A stretch of 64,000 nucleotides of DNA from Bacillus sp. SKDU12 (GCF_010093085.1 NZ_MSRC01000017.1:248001-312000), one strand, 5' to 3'; shown: positions 1 through 8,988, counted from the stretch's first letter. The notes: generated by a model from the letters alone, not told the origin. Made by a program: numbers and translations.

Positions 1-922
1 CGAGACCGATAACCGCTCCTGAAAGCAGAAGCATCAAGCCGCTGTGTGTGAAGGACAGCATGCAAAGTCCCACTGAGAAAATAAAGATAGAAGGATAAAT
101 GACTACGCCGGGTCCGATCTTATCGAATAATTTCCCTGTGAACGGCCGAGCAATCATCATTGTCACCGCGAAGCAAACAAAGAAATAACCGCTGATATCC
201 GAAAGGTCAACTGATTTGGCGAATACAGACAAATACGCTGTAACAGTTGAATAACAGAAAGAAATAAATAAACCGACCGTCGCAATCTTAAGTGCACCTT
301 TTTCAAACATATCCGAGAATGAAAAACGGAATACAGTCGTGCCGCTGTCTTGGTTTTGAGGCACTTTTATCAAGAATGAAACAAGCAAGCCTGCAACCAT
401 AAACAATGCAAAGGCTGTAAAAAGTACAGAGAAGCTGACAACCTTCATCAAATTCAGTCCAAGGAAAGGCCCGATTGCCATGGCGAGGTTCATAGACATA
501 GCAAAGTAGCCAAGCCCTTCACCGCGGCGTTTGACCGGAATGATATCCGCTGCGATTGCACCCGTAACAGTCGTTAAAATGCTGAACCAAATCCCTTGGA
601 AGAACCTTAAGCCAAGCAGCAGGTAAAAATTATGAATCGGCATGTACAGAAAAGATGAAAGGGCGAATAACGCCATTGAGACAATCGCCATTCTTTTCTT
701 CCCGAAACGCTCAACAATGGCTCCGGAGAAAGGCCGTGTAATGATCGCTGACAGAAGGAACAGGCTGATTAAAAGCCCGCCTTGGGATTCTGTGCCGCCA
801 AGCTCTTGAAGCGTATAAATCGGCAGTACAGTTAAAAATGTATAAAAGAACACAAACACAAATAAATTGACAAGCAGGACCATAATAAAATCCTTGGTCC
901 ATATCGCATCTGCTTTTTTCAA
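1..922 (-). CDS. ywoG: MFS drug-type transporter YwoG (3' part cut by window edge)
   Basis: Major facilitator superfamily integral membrane transporter, probably an efflux permease. Reading the minus strand from a TTG at 922 gives an open frame to the window edge. It has repeated hydrophobic helices and the loop 2-3 signature region ([15 protein letters not shown], about residues 58-72) typical of MFS proteins. I chose the TTG because a GGAAGTGA ribosome binding site lies just upstream and the protein then begins [12 protein letters not shown]. The C-terminus lies outside the window, so about 307 residues are seen of an expected roughly 400. The MarR-type gene directly upstream on the same strand is the likely regulator of this pair. 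The substrate cannot be read from sequence. Confidence 0.85.
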   Translation of the reverse strand, partial: MKKADAIWTKDFIMVLLVNLFVFVFFYTFLTVLPIYTLQELGGTESQGGLLISLFLLSAIITRPFSGAIVERFGKKRMAIVSMALFALSSFLYMPIHNFYLLLGLRFFQGIWFSILTTVTGAIAADIIPVKRRGEGLGYFAMSMNLAMAIGPFLGLNLMKVVSFSVLFTAFALFMVAGLLVSFLIKVPQNQDSGTTVFRFSFSDMFEKGALKIATVGLFISFCYSTVTAYLSVFAKSVDLSDISGYFFVCFAVTMMIARPFTGKLFDKIGPGVVIYPSIFIFSVGLCMLSFTHSGLMLLLSGAVIGL

Positions 923-943
923 ATGTAAGTCACTTCCTTATTT

Positions 944-1357
944 TCATTGATGTAAAAACATGCGGAATAAATGAGAAAAAGCTTCCTTATCTTCATCGCG
1001 GAAATCTGCAAGCAGCTCTTCCTCGAATTTCAGCATTTTCACATTGATTTCTTCGTATTTTTTCTCAGCTTCTTTTGTGAGGACAACAAGTTTTTCCCGT
1101 TTGTCTTCACCTTGCCATCTCTCTACCCAACCATTTTCCTCCAGGCGTTTGATCGTCCGCGTCACAGTCGGCGCTTCCACATTTAAATAAGACCAAATCT
1201 CTTTTTGAGTCATTGGTCCGAGCGTGCGCAAACAATATAAAACTGACCATTGAGAGGAGTAAAGGCCGAATGGCTCAAGCTGTTCATTGGCTTTTTTGGC
1301 AATCAGGCGGGCGCTTTGGTTGATTTGATGAATGAGGTGTCTGTTGACGTAGGTCAT
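944..1357 (-). CDS. ywoH: MarR-family transcriptional regulator YwoH
   Basis: 137-residue winged-helix regulator of the MarR family. The central part (about residues 45-90) has the recognition helix and wing, with the family's typical 'TQKEIWSYLNVEAPTVTRTIKRLE' region and a following basic wing (RWQGEDKREK). The N-terminal and C-terminal helices would form the dimer interface. It is encoded 21 bases upstream of the MFS gene on the same strand, so the two are probably one transcript. MarR proteins commonly repress an adjacent efflux pump and release DNA when a small phenolic or other ligand binds. That role here is inference from context. An AGGAG-like site precedes the ATG. Confidence 0.88.
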   Translation of the reverse strand: MTYVNRHLIHQINQSARLIAKKANEQLEPFGLYSSQWSVLYCLRTLGPMTQKEIWSYLNVEAPTVTRTIKRLEENGWVERWQGEDKREKLVVLTKEAEKKYEEINVKMLKFEEELLADFRDEDKEAFSHLFRMFLHQ

Positions 1358-1511
1358 TTTGAGCTCCTTCTAAAAAACTTACCTAAGTAACTAATTGCTT
1401 TCTTTATTGTACAGGAGCGTTGGCTAGATGTAAAGATATAAATTTAGTGACCCGAAATAAATTAATGAGCTGAAAAAGTTCGTTTCACCCCTTGTCCTTA
1501 TTGAGTTTTTA

Positions 1512-1540
1512 GCATATTCCCAAAAGAATGCTAATACACT
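1512..1540 (+). promoter_or_regulatory. Candidate sigma-E promoter for usd-spoIIID
   Basis: A GCATATT -35 element at 1512-1518 and an AATACACT -10 element at 1533-1540 are separated by 14 bases. This is close to the sigma-E consensus (KMATATT, 14-15 bases, CATACANT). spoIIID is a known member of the mother-cell sigma-E regulon, and the site lies 41 bases before the usd start. No start-site mapping is available here. Confidence 0.6.
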
Positions 1541-1580
1541 GTTACAAACCTAACAAAGAGAGTGTTTGAGGTGAGGGATC

Positions 1581-1691
1581 GTGGGCATATTTCACAAACC
1601 TACTTTTAAAACCATACAACGAAGAAGCGGCATAATGAACGAGTCTTTACAGAATACGGATCTCATTTCACACTTCTCACATCCATTTTAG
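1581..1691 (+). CDS. usd: Usd leader peptide, required for translation of spoIIID
   Basis: A 36-codon open frame starts with GTG at 1581 behind an AGGTGAGG ribosome binding site and ends with TAG at 1691, 14 bases before the spoIIID start. Length and position match the usd ORF of B. subtilis, which must be translated for efficient spoIIID translation. The usual model is that ribosomes moving through usd open an mRNA structure that hides the spoIIID ribosome binding site. The peptide (MGIFHKPTFKTIQ...) has no recognisable domain and probably acts in cis through its translation. Confidence 0.8.
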   Translation: MGIFHKPTFKTIQRRSGIMNESLQNTDLISHFSHPF

Positions 1692-1705
1692 GGAGGTCGA
1701 GTGGT

Positions 1706-1987
1706 GTGCACGATTACATCAAAGAGCGAACAATCAAGATAGGGAAGTACATCGTGGAGACAAAGAAAACCGTTCGTGTCATTGCGAAGGAATTTGGTGT
1801 TTCCAAAAGTACAGTACACAAGGATTTAACAGAGCGTCTGCCCGAAATTAACCCTGATCTGGCAAACGAAGTGAAAGAAATACTTGATTATCATAAATCC
1901 ATCAGGCATTTAAGAGGAGGAGAAGCGACAAAGCTCAAATATAAAAAAGATGAAATTCTTGAAGGAGAGCCTGTCCAGCAGTCATAA
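1706..1987 (+). CDS. spoIIID: Mother-cell sporulation transcription regulator SpoIIID
   Basis: 93-residue DNA-binding protein that activates or represses many genes in the mother cell during engulfment and later, including parts of the sigma-E and sigma-K regulons. A helix-turn-helix lies at about residues 22-42 (VIAKEFGVSKSTVHKDL), and a basic C-terminal tail makes additional DNA contacts. The start is GTG at 1706 with GGGAGG about ten bases upstream; the length equals the known protein. It is preceded by usd (translational coupling) and followed by mbl on the same strand after a 165-base gap. Confidence 0.97.
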   Translation: MHDYIKERTIKIGKYIVETKKTVRVIAKEFGVSKSTVHKDLTERLPEINPDLANEVKEILDYHKSIRHLRGGEATKLKYKKDEILEGEPVQQS

Positions 1988-2152
1988 TCAGCTAGAATTG
2001 GCTTCTTGAAATCATTCATAAAACATCCGCAAAAAATTGTAAAGAACTTAATGTGCTTCCAACTTTTTTTCTGTATTTTATGATAATATATATAATTAGG
2101 GAGTAATGTGGATATTTACTGTGAAACAGATTTTCAAGGAGGATATAAATAG

Positions 2153-3154
2153 ATGTTTGCAAGGGATATTGGTATTGACCTCGGTACTGCAAATGTACTG
2201 ATCCATGTTAAAGGTAAAGGAATTGTTCTGAATGAACCTTCCGTAGTTGCACTTGATAAAAACAGCGGCAAAGTGCTTGCGGTTGGCGAAGAGGCAAGAC
2301 GAATGGTTGGACGTACACCTGGGAATATCGTTGCGATTCGCCCGCTGAAAGACGGAGTTATTGCTGATTTTGAAGTTACAGAAGCAATGCTGAAGCATTT
2401 TATTAACAAGCTGAACGTAAAAGGCCTGTTCTCAAAACCGCGCATGCTCATTTGCTGCCCGACGAATATTACATCAGTTGAGCAAAAAGCGATCAAAGAA
2501 GCTGCAGAAAAAAGCGGCGGTAAACATGTGTACCTTGAAGAAGAACCTAAAGTTGCCGCTATCGGCGCGGGTATGGAAATATTCCAGCCAAGCGGTAACA
2601 TGGTTGTAGATATTGGAGGCGGAACGACGGATATCGCGGTTATTTCAATGGGCGATATTGTCACCTCCTCTTCTATTAAAATGGCTGGGGACAAGTTTGA
2701 CATGGAAATCTTGAATTACATCAAACGCGAGTACAAGCTGCTGATTGGCGAACGTACTGCGGAAGATATTAAGATTAAAGTCGCAACGGTTTTCCCAGAC
2801 GCACGTCACGAAGAAATTTCCATTCGCGGACGAGACATGGTTTCCGGTCTTCCAAGAACAATTACAGTTAACAGTAAAGAAGTGGAAGAAGCCCTTCGTG
2901 AATCTGTCGCTGTTATTGTACAGGCTGCGAAACAAGTGCTTGAAAGAACACCGCCTGAACTTTCCGCTGATATTATTGATCGCGGCGTTATTATTACCGG
3001 CGGGGGCGCGCTCTTAAACGGCCTTGACCAGCTGCTTGCTGAAGAGCTGAAGGTGCCGGTTCTCGTCGCTGAAAATCCTATGGATTGCGTAGCCATCGGC
3101 ACAGGCGTCATGCTTGATAATATGGACAAGCTTCCTAAGCGCAAACTAAGCTGA
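2153..3154 (+). CDS. mbl: Actin-like cell-shape protein Mbl
   Basis: 333-residue MreB-family ATPase that forms membrane-bound filaments guiding lateral cell-wall synthesis. The phosphate-1 motif is at the N-terminus (DIGIDLGTANVLIHV), the phosphate-2 motif at about residue 155 (VVDIGGGTTDIAVIS), and the adenosine motif near residue 283 (ITGGGALLNGL). Full length with an AAGGAGG site before the ATG. Mbl supports wall elongation and is linked to teichoic acid synthesis and autolysin activity. That fits a region also containing tagT, lytD and tar genes, although these are far away and independently transcribed. Confidence 0.98.
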   Translation: MFARDIGIDLGTANVLIHVKGKGIVLNEPSVVALDKNSGKVLAVGEEARRMVGRTPGNIVAIRPLKDGVIADFEVTEAMLKHFINKLNVKGLFSKPRMLICCPTNITSVEQKAIKEAAEKSGGKHVYLEEEPKVAAIGAGMEIFQPSGNMVVDIGGGTTDIAVISMGDIVTSSSIKMAGDKFDMEILNYIKREYKLLIGERTAEDIKIKVATVFPDARHEEISIRGRDMVSGLPRTITVNSKEVEEALRESVAVIVQAAKQVLERTPPELSADIIDRGVIITGGGALLNGLDQLLAEELKVPVLVAENPMDCVAIGTGVMLDNMDKLPKRKLS

Positions 3155-3162
3155 TGCACAAA

Positions 3163-3193
3163 CCTCATTCTGAAAAAGAATGGGGTTTTTTTA
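3163..3193 (+). terminator. Intrinsic terminator after mbl
   Basis: CCTCATTCT pairs with AGAATGGGG around a short A-rich loop and is followed by a run of seven T. It lies 9 bases after the mbl stop codon. Confidence 0.85.
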
Positions 3194-3313
3194 TGAAAAA
3201 GCCTTCACGAATTGATGAGTTATGACGATAATAAGATAAAATACTGATTTTTATTTTAGAACGAATGTTCCTATATGACAACTGAAAAAAATGCCATTTT
3301 AGAGGTGGAAAAT

Positions 3314-4126
3314 TTGTTAAAAGGATTATATACAGCAACATCTGCAATGATTGCCCAGCAGCGAAGAACGGAAATGCTCTCAAATAATATTGCCAACGCC
3401 AATACATCCGGCTATAAAGCAGATCAAGGCTCAATGCGCGCGTTCCCTGAAATGCTGCTCAGCAGAATAGAATCAAAATCTCCGGCCGGAACATCGAAGA
3501 CGGAAATCGGTTCCGTGAATACGGGTGTGTATATGCAGGAGCTTAAGCCTCTGCTTACCCAGGGAAGCTTGAAGTCTACAGATCAGCCTACAGACATCAC
3601 ATTGGTCGAAAACCAAGTTCCTGTTAATACAGAAACCAATGAAAACGCGGCGCTTTTTTACCCGGTTCAGACAGCCGACGGCATCCGTTATTCAAAAAGC
3701 AGCACGTTCTCATTAAATGAGAATAATCAGCTGACGATTAACGGACGTTCTGTTTTATCGACGGATGGCCAGCCGATTACTGTTGATAATGAGGACTTCA
3801 CTGTGTCTGAAAACGGTACTGTGACAACGAACGGACGGACAGCCGGCCAGATTGATGTCAGAATGGCAGAGGATGTCCGCAACCTGAAACGGGACGGAAA
3901 CGATCTGTACAGCACAGCGGACGGCAATGATCTGCCAAGCGCAGCCGGTAATAACCAGGTCTCTTATTCATTAAAACAAGGCGTCTCTGAGCTCTCAAAC
4001 GTAGATGTGACAAGCGCTTATACAGAAATGACTGAAGCGTACAGATCGTTTGAGGCCAATCAGAAGGTGATTCAGGCTTACGATAAAAGTATGGATAAAG
4101 CAGCCAATGAAATCGGAAAAATTTAA
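3314..4126 (+). CDS. flhO: Flagellar basal-body rod protein FlhO (FlgF-type)
   Basis: 270-residue distal-rod/hook-basal-body protein of the FlgF/FlgG family. The N-terminus has the family signature (ANANTSGYKADQ, about residues 27-38) and the C-terminus the coiled conserved segment (NVDVTSAYTEMTEAYRSFEANQKVIQ). I chose the TTG at 3314 rather than upstream ATG codons because AGAGGTGG sits at the right spacing and the protein then begins MLKGLYTATSAM, as in the family. It is followed 32 bases later by flhP, so both are made together. The pair forms the rod that passes through the wall and is needed for hook assembly. Confidence 0.95.
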   Translation: MLKGLYTATSAMIAQQRRTEMLSNNIANANTSGYKADQGSMRAFPEMLLSRIESKSPAGTSKTEIGSVNTGVYMQELKPLLTQGSLKSTDQPTDITLVENQVPVNTETNENAALFYPVQTADGIRYSKSSTFSLNENNQLTINGRSVLSTDGQPITVDNEDFTVSENGTVTTNGRTAGQIDVRMAEDVRNLKRDGNDLYSTADGNDLPSAAGNNQVSYSLKQGVSELSNVDVTSAYTEMTEAYRSFEANQKVIQAYDKSMDKAANEIGKI

Positions 4127-4158
4127 GATAACGGAAGAAAAAACGGGGGATATCAACT

Positions 4159-4968
4159 ATGCTCAGGTCAATGTTAACGGCATCAACAACCTTGAACCAG
4201 CTGCAGCAGCAGATTGACACAATCAGCAGCAACCTTTCAAACAGCAACACAACCGGCTATAAGGCAAAAGATACGAATTTTTCTGAGCTTGTCAGACAGC
4301 AATTCGATCAGGTTGATGAAAAAAATGAGGAAGTGGCAAAAGCCCGGAAAACGCCGCCCGGCTTGCGCCTTGGCGTCGGAGCGATGATGAACACGCGTCT
4401 TGTATCTGATCAAGGAAGCATTCAGAAGACGGATCGCGATCTGGATATCGCGTTTACGTCTTCATCTCAATATCTTCAAGTGAATGTAAATGGGAAGCGC
4501 CAGTACACGAGGGACGGAGCGTTATATGTAACGCCTTCAGCTGCGAATCCCAACCAGCTTCAGCTAGTGACTGGAAACGGGAATCCGGTGCTTGATGAAA
4601 ACGGCAATACAGTAAACATCAACAGTTCAATGAAAAACATCGCCATCAATAAAAACGGCACATTAACCGCATCTGACGGAAACACTGTTCAGCGGTTTAA
4701 TCTCGGAGTGATCCAAGTGAATAACCCTCAAGAGCTGAAAGCGGAAGGAAATAACCTTTTCTCTATTGAAAACGCAGCGGCTTTTGAAGAGCTGAATGGC
4801 GCAAATAGACAAAACATCGGCGTGCAGCAGGGTTCACTTGAGATGTCCAATGTCGATATTTCAGAACAAATGACAGACTTGATCACGTCCCAGCGTTCAT
4901 ATCAGCTGAACAGCAGAACGATTACAATGGGAGATCAAATGCTCGGTTTAATCAATTCAGTCAGATAA
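4159..4968 (+). CDS. flhP: Flagellar basal-body rod protein FlhP (FlgG-type)
   Basis: 269-residue paralogue of FlhO with the same architecture. The N-terminal signature is SNSNTTGYKAKDTNFSE (about residues 28-44), the middle is variable and beta-rich, and the C-terminal helix contains SNVDISEQMTDLITSQRSYQLNSR. The ATG is preceded by GGGGGATA. It forms the distal rod with FlhO. The gene is last in the mbl-flhO-flhP strand run and converges on rapD across a 21-base gap. Confidence 0.95.
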   Translation: MLRSMLTASTTLNQLQQQIDTISSNLSNSNTTGYKAKDTNFSELVRQQFDQVDEKNEEVAKARKTPPGLRLGVGAMMNTRLVSDQGSIQKTDRDLDIAFTSSSQYLQVNVNGKRQYTRDGALYVTPSAANPNQLQLVTGNGNPVLDENGNTVNINSSMKNIAINKNGTLTASDGNTVQRFNLGVIQVNNPQELKAEGNNLFSIENAAAFEELNGANRQNIGVQQGSLEMSNVDISEQMTDLITSQRSYQLNSRTITMGDQMLGLINSVR

Positions 4969-4989
4969 TAGTAATTTGGGCGTTTTCCA

Positions 4990-6054
4990 TCAGCCGCGCA
5001 TAATAAAAAAAGCGGCTTTTTCGAAATCGTCCTTTTTTTTGTAGTATTCCGTAATATCTTCTAAAAGCACTTCTAAATCCACCCATGCTTCAATTTTTTC
5101 TAATTCAAGTACATATTCAAGCAGCTGATCATAAGGGTCTTCATTTGATGTGTAAAGGGCTTCGAGTGTTTTTAATTTTAAGTAAATGGTTTGAATGTCT
5201 ACTATTTTAGACAATTCTTTGCCTTTTTGCAGAAAAACTTTCGCTTCTGCAGTATTTCCTGTTTTAAACAGCGCTCTGACAGATTCGTATACACAGTGGA
5301 GATACGAGACGGGAGAATTCGTTTCAAATTCTTCGTTCTTTAACACTTTTTTAAAATAAAGAAGCGCTTCCTGATCTTTTTTTTCGGCTGCTTTTAAAAA
5401 GCCAAGGTTATAATAAGCGTGGCATAGCAGATTTTCGTCATGTAATTGCTGGGTTTTCTTAATGATTTCATTGAAAAGCTGTTCCGCTTTTTCATAGCGT
5501 TCTTGATCAATATAATTAACGGCGAGCAAAAGCTTGCAGGTGATCACTTTCTTGATGTAGCCAAATTGGTGTAAATAGATGTGTAATGCTTTTTTGACGT
5601 ATTGGATGGAAAGCGGCGGTGATTTCATCATGTAATAGGCGCCGGCGGTTTGATAATATAAGTCAGCGGCTTCAAACGTATTTTGAATAGCATCCAGATA
5701 TTGTTCCGCTTTTTTAAAATGATTTACTGCATGTTTCGGAGCTGTTTTTACCATTTCGTATAATCCTGAGAAAAAATACAGATAATATTTCAATTCATCA
5801 TCCATTTTGTCTTCCAAACTGTATAGATCATCGAATAATAAATCAAGTCTGTTCTGATTTTCAAAAAGCAGCTGATGGCGGGCTTGAAACAATTGATAAC
5901 GCATCCAAAGCTTTGGGTTCTTTTTGATCTTCGGAAGGTGCCGGTCAACTTTTTCTTTCAGCGGGCAAACATGATTCATTTTGCGTTTGCTCATTGCGGA
6001 ATACCACTCGTTTAACATGTTTTGCATCTTTTTTTCAATAAACTTCGAAATCAT
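4990..6054 (-). CDS. rapD: Response regulator aspartate phosphatase RapD
   Basis: 354-residue Rap-family TPR protein. The N-terminal three-helix domain is followed by tetratricopeptide repeats from about residue 95, for example AADLYYQTAGAYYMMKSPPLSI and HAYYNLGFLKAAEKKDQEAL. Rap proteins dephosphorylate Spo0F or block response-regulator DNA binding; RapD has been reported to inhibit ComA-dependent expression. No phr peptide gene follows, as is known for rapD. Divergent from fabZ with about 190 bases between them. Confidence 0.92.
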   Translation of the reverse strand: MISKFIEKKMQNMLNEWYSAMSKRKMNHVCPLKEKVDRHLPKIKKNPKLWMRYQLFQARHQLLFENQNRLDLLFDDLYSLEDKMDDELKYYLYFFSGLYEMVKTAPKHAVNHFKKAEQYLDAIQNTFEAADLYYQTAGAYYMMKSPPLSIQYVKKALHIYLHQFGYIKKVITCKLLLAVNYIDQERYEKAEQLFNEIIKKTQQLHDENLLCHAYYNLGFLKAAEKKDQEALLYFKKVLKNEEFETNSPVSYLHCVYESVRALFKTGNTAEAKVFLQKGKELSKIVDIQTIYLKLKTLEALYTSNEDPYDQLLEYVLELEKIEAWVDLEVLLEDITEYYKKKDDFEKAAFFIMRG

Positions 6055-6247
6055 TTTCCTACCTCTTTGCTATTGGTAAAATCTATAATTATCATATCAT
6101 AACTTTTGACGGCTCTCATTGACAGTAGGTTACACATTTTAGCGCAGTTGAAAAAGAGATTAATTCATAATATACTTTTCAAATGTAGAGATTTGATCTT
6201 TGATGATTGCTATACATACTAATGCAGATAAAGGAGATGTCAAGAGA

Positions 6248-6673
6248 ATGCTTGATACTCAGCAAATTAAAGAAATTATTCCCCACCGTTATCCGTTTTT
6301 GCTTGTGGACCGAATAACGGAAGTTGAAGAGGGAAAATGGGCAAAAGGTTATAAAAATGTAACGGCAAATGAAGAGTTTTTTAACGGGCATTTTCCTCAG
6401 TATTCAGTCATGCCCGGCGTATTAATTGTAGAAGCGCTTGCTCAAGTCGGAGCTGTAGCGATGCTGATTAAAGAAGAAAACCGCGGAAGACTGGCATTCT
6501 TTGCAGGCATTGATAATTGCCGATTTAAAAAACAAGTCAAGCCCGGTGATCAGCTTCAACTTGAGCTTGAAGTCATTCGCGCGCGCGGGTCAATCGGGCG
6601 CGGTAAAGGCATTGCCACTGTTGATGGTGAAGTCGTTTGTGAAGCGGAATTGACTTTTGCTCTCGGAGAATAA
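6248..6673 (+). CDS. fabZ: (3R)-hydroxyacyl-ACP dehydratase FabZ (YwpB)
   Basis: 141-residue hot-dog-fold dehydratase that removes water from beta-hydroxyacyl-ACP in fatty acid elongation. The N-terminal [14 protein letters not shown] motif and the catalytic-region sequence [23 protein letters not shown] (about residues 43-65) contain the active His and Glu. The ATG at 6248 is used because it gives the family N-terminus [11 protein letters not shown] and has AAAGGAGA upstream. An upstream in-frame ATG would add 16 non-conserved residues. Cytoplasmic; mscL follows after 73 bases. Confidence 0.96.
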   Translation: MLDTQQIKEIIPHRYPFLLVDRITEVEEGKWAKGYKNVTANEEFFNGHFPQYSVMPGVLIVEALAQVGAVAMLIKEENRGRLAFFAGIDNCRFKKQVKPGDQLQLELEVIRARGSIGRGKGIATVDGEVVCEAELTFALGE

Positions 6674-6746
6674 ATGAAAAAAGGCAGATGGGCAGCGGCA
6701 CATTTGTCTTTTTTTCTTTCAAAACATGTGGAAGGCAGGTGATTGT

Positions 6747-7139
6747 ATGTGGAATGAATTTAAGGCTTTTGCCATGCGGGGAAACATCGTTGACCTCGCA
6801 ATCGGTGTGGTAATAGGCGGGGCGTTCGGGAAAATCGTCACCTCTCTCGTCAATGACATCATCATGCCTTTGGTGGGTTTACTGCTGGGGGGGCTTGATT
6901 TTTCCAGCCTGTCGATTACGTTTGGCGATGCTGTAGTGAAGTACGGCAGCTTTGTACAGACGATTGTGAATTTCTTAATTATATCGTTCTCCATTTTTAT
7001 TGTCATTCGGACTTTAAATGGGATAAGGCGCAAAAAAGAAGCGGAAGAAGAGGCGGCGGAGGAAGCAGCGGATGCGCAAGAGGAGCTGCTGAAAGAAATC
7101 AGAGATCTGCTGAAGCAGCAAACAAAGTCGCCGGAATAA
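6747..7139 (+). CDS. mscL: Large-conductance mechanosensitive channel MscL
   Basis: 130-residue membrane channel that opens on high membrane tension and protects against hypo-osmotic shock. The N-terminal amphipathic helix ([13 protein letters not shown]) leads into TM1 ([21 protein letters not shown]). A periplasmic-type loop and TM2 ([17 protein letters not shown]) follow, ending in the acidic/basic cytoplasmic helix bundle ([19 protein letters not shown]). The ATG at 6747 behind AGGCAGGTG gives the family start. A strong terminator follows. Confidence 0.96.
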   Translation: MWNEFKAFAMRGNIVDLAIGVVIGGAFGKIVTSLVNDIIMPLVGLLLGGLDFSSLSITFGDAVVKYGSFVQTIVNFLIISFSIFIVIRTLNGIRRKKEAEEEAAEEAADAQEELLKEIRDLLKQQTKSPE

Positions 7140-7140
7140 A

Positions 7141-7172
7141 GAAAACCGCCGATTTGATACGGCGGTTTTTTT
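7141..7172 (+). terminator. Intrinsic terminator after mscL
   Basis: AACCGCC pairs with GGCGGTT across a short AT-rich loop, followed by seven T. It ends at the stop codon of the converging beta-lactamase gene. Confidence 0.9.
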
Positions 7173-7983
7173 AATGCAGAACATATTGCTTCAGCATATT
7201 CATAGTGATGCTTTTCGCTTCAGTGCCGGTTCCGTCAATGTTTGTTACGAAACTGTACGCTCCATGCTCGGTGCTGACAAAGCCCGCATACCAGCCGATG
7301 CCTGAGCCAGAACCGGTTTTTCCATAAAGCGTATAGTGATCTTCGTCTTCTTGAATCATCATTCGTTTTACCGTTTTCATGACGCTTTTGTCGAATGGGA
7401 GTTTTTCTTTGTATAACGATTCCATAAAGTCTATTTGTTCGAACGGAGAGATTTTGAGAGTGCTGCTTAGCCAGAATTGATCAATCCCGCCGCTGATATC
7501 TTGGTTGCCATACCCTAATTTTTCAACCCATTCCTTCATTTGTTTTTCACCGATGTCACGGGCCATTGCCTGGTAATACCAAACAACTGAATATCTCATA
7601 GCTGAGCCAAGCGTGTGGTCTTGGTTCCAAATATCAAGTTCCCGCTTCACACCGTCCCAGTATTTGATGTCATATTCATCTTTAACAGCACCCGTTTGTA
7701 ACCCAATAAGGGCATTAGGTACTTTAAACGTCGACTGCGGCGCAAATCTTTGGGTTGCGCGCTGATCGTTATAGACGAATGTTTTATCATGTTTGAGATC
7801 CCGCATGATAAATGTGCCGTCGCGGTCTGTGAAAAACTCATCAGCCTTCAGCTTTTTCATATTTGCATTTTTTTCTGCGGCTACAGCTTCTGCAGGTGTT
7901 TGTAAGCAGGATGTCATGAGGAGTGCCGTACCGATCAGTGATACAAGGACTGCTTGCATCTTTCGCTTGCTCAATATCTTCAC
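7171..7983 (-). CDS. Class D (OXA-type) beta-lactamase, exported
   Basis: 270-residue serine beta-lactamase of class D. All family motifs are present: active-site STFK (S84, K87), SVV (132-134), YGN (158-160), the following W171 and KTG (222-224). The N-terminus is a signal peptide ending in a possible lipobox (MTSC, Cys26), so it may be a lipoprotein. It lies 37 bases after ywpF on the same strand and may be co-transcribed with it. In strain 168, as I recall it, this place between mscL and ywpF holds ywpD and ywpE, and a class D homologue (YbxI) is encoded elsewhere. Whether this copy is an extra paralogue cannot be decided here. Spectrum of hydrolysis is unknown. Confidence 0.9.
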   Translation of the reverse strand: MKILSKRKMQAVLVSLIGTALLMTSCLQTPAEAVAAEKNANMKKLKADEFFTDRDGTFIMRDLKHDKTFVYNDQRATQRFAPQSTFKVPNALIGLQTGAVKDEYDIKYWDGVKRELDIWNQDHTLGSAMRYSVVWYYQAMARDIGEKQMKEWVEKLGYGNQDISGGIDQFWLSSTLKISPFEQIDFMESLYKEKLPFDKSVMKTVKRMMIQEDEDHYTLYGKTGSGSGIGWYAGFVSTEHGAYSFVTNIDGTGTEAKSITMNMLKQYVLH

Positions 7984-8020
7984 CTCAGCACTTGGAGAGG
8001 GAATACGTCCCTCTCAACTT

Positions 8021-8431
8021 TTACATTTTTTGTTTAAACGCCTCAACCAGTTCTGTGCCTGTATAGCCTTCTTTTATAAGAGATTTCAGAATGGTTTCAG
8101 TGCCTTGCTGTTTTCTTGTGACCATTTGTCCGTAGATTAAAACCTGTATGCTTTCTTCCAGTTCGATGATGTTTTTCACTGCTGCTGTCAGTTGGGCGGG
8201 GCGATTGCTTTTTTTCGTGATCGTTACAAATACTTTGGCTTCCGTTTGGCTGTTTTGAAGCTGTTCAAAAAAAGACAGGTGTTCTTTCGCTACAAGCGCT
8301 TCAATCAGCCAGTGATTTTCACCGTCTTCTTTATTGATAATCAGCCCGTCAAGAAGGGGAAACTGTTCAATTGATTTTTCTTCCTTGTCCACTCGTTCCA
8401 CATTCAGGTCAACCAGTTTAAAGGTTTTCAT
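8021..8431 (-). CDS. ywpF: Conserved protein YwpF
   Basis: 136-residue soluble protein of unknown function (YwpF-like family). The start at 8431 gives MKTFKLVDLNVERVD behind GGGGTGAG; an upstream ATG in the same frame would add a basic, non-conserved extension. No catalytic motif, signal peptide or membrane segment is visible. Charged helices alternate with beta-like stretches (KVFVTITKKS, IQVLIYGQMV). It is divergent from ywpG, and the beta-lactamase gene follows closely on the same strand. Confidence 0.85.
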   Translation of the reverse strand: MKTFKLVDLNVERVDKEEKSIEQFPLLDGLIINKEDGENHWLIEALVAKEHLSFFEQLQNSQTEAKVFVTITKKSNRPAQLTAAVKNIIELEESIQVLIYGQMVTRKQQGTETILKSLIKEGYTGTELVEAFKQKM

Positions 8432-8604
8432 TTCTTTTCTCACCCCGCTTGCTTCCAAAGATTTCTGTCTTTCATTATAACATAAACGTTTTAGAGGAAA
8501 AAACGCAGCAACGCGGGGCCAGAGCATTTCGTATTGATGAAACATTTAATAATTTCAATTTTTTCATTATACTGTAACTGACTATGGATTACGGAGAGAT
8601 GTGT

Positions 8605-8988
8605 ATGAATCAATTTCGTTTGAAAGAAATTTACATTGACGGCACTCCTTCTGAAAATCGTCTGCTTCAAAAGGATGAAGCATATATGTTAAGCCGTAAA
8701 GATGTGTTTGAGGTTCATTTGAACAAAAAAGGAAGGATAAGCTTCCTATACGAAACGCATGACGGCATGGAGCAGTATAAAATCGAGCTGTCGATGCCGG
8801 AAAAAAAACTGAGCTTTCAATGGTTTGCATGGGATGGTTCTTCCTACGTGTGCATGAATACGCAAAATGGGCTGACAAAGCAAATATTTTTCTGGTTTTT
8901 AAAAAGTACATATTTCTTTAGAGGAAAAAAACAAAAGATGTTTTTAACTGATGGAAAAATGAAAACGAAAGATAAAAACATAGGCTGA
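8605..8988 (+). CDS. ywpG: Conserved protein YwpG
   Basis: 127-residue cytoplasmic protein without a recognised catalytic motif. I chose the ATG at 8605 (MNQFRLKEIYIDG) because it has GGAGAG nine bases upstream; an upstream ATG at 8584 lacks a good site. In B. subtilis YwpG has been reported as a dynamin (DynA) interaction partner; this role is from memory and not visible in the sequence. The C-terminus is strongly basic. The gene is followed 76 bases later by ssbB on the same strand. Confidence 0.82.
   Translation: MNQFRLKEIYIDGTPSENRLLQKDEAYMLSRKDVFEVHLNKKGRISFLYETHDGMEQYKIELSMPEKKLSFQWFAWDGSSYVCMNTQNGLTKQIFFWFLKSTYFFRGKKQKMFLTDGKMKTKDKNIG

Noticed and set aside
3858-4250. 130-codon open frame antisense to flhO-flhP
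   Set aside because: Shadow frame over two well-supported flagellar genes, with no start signal of its own.
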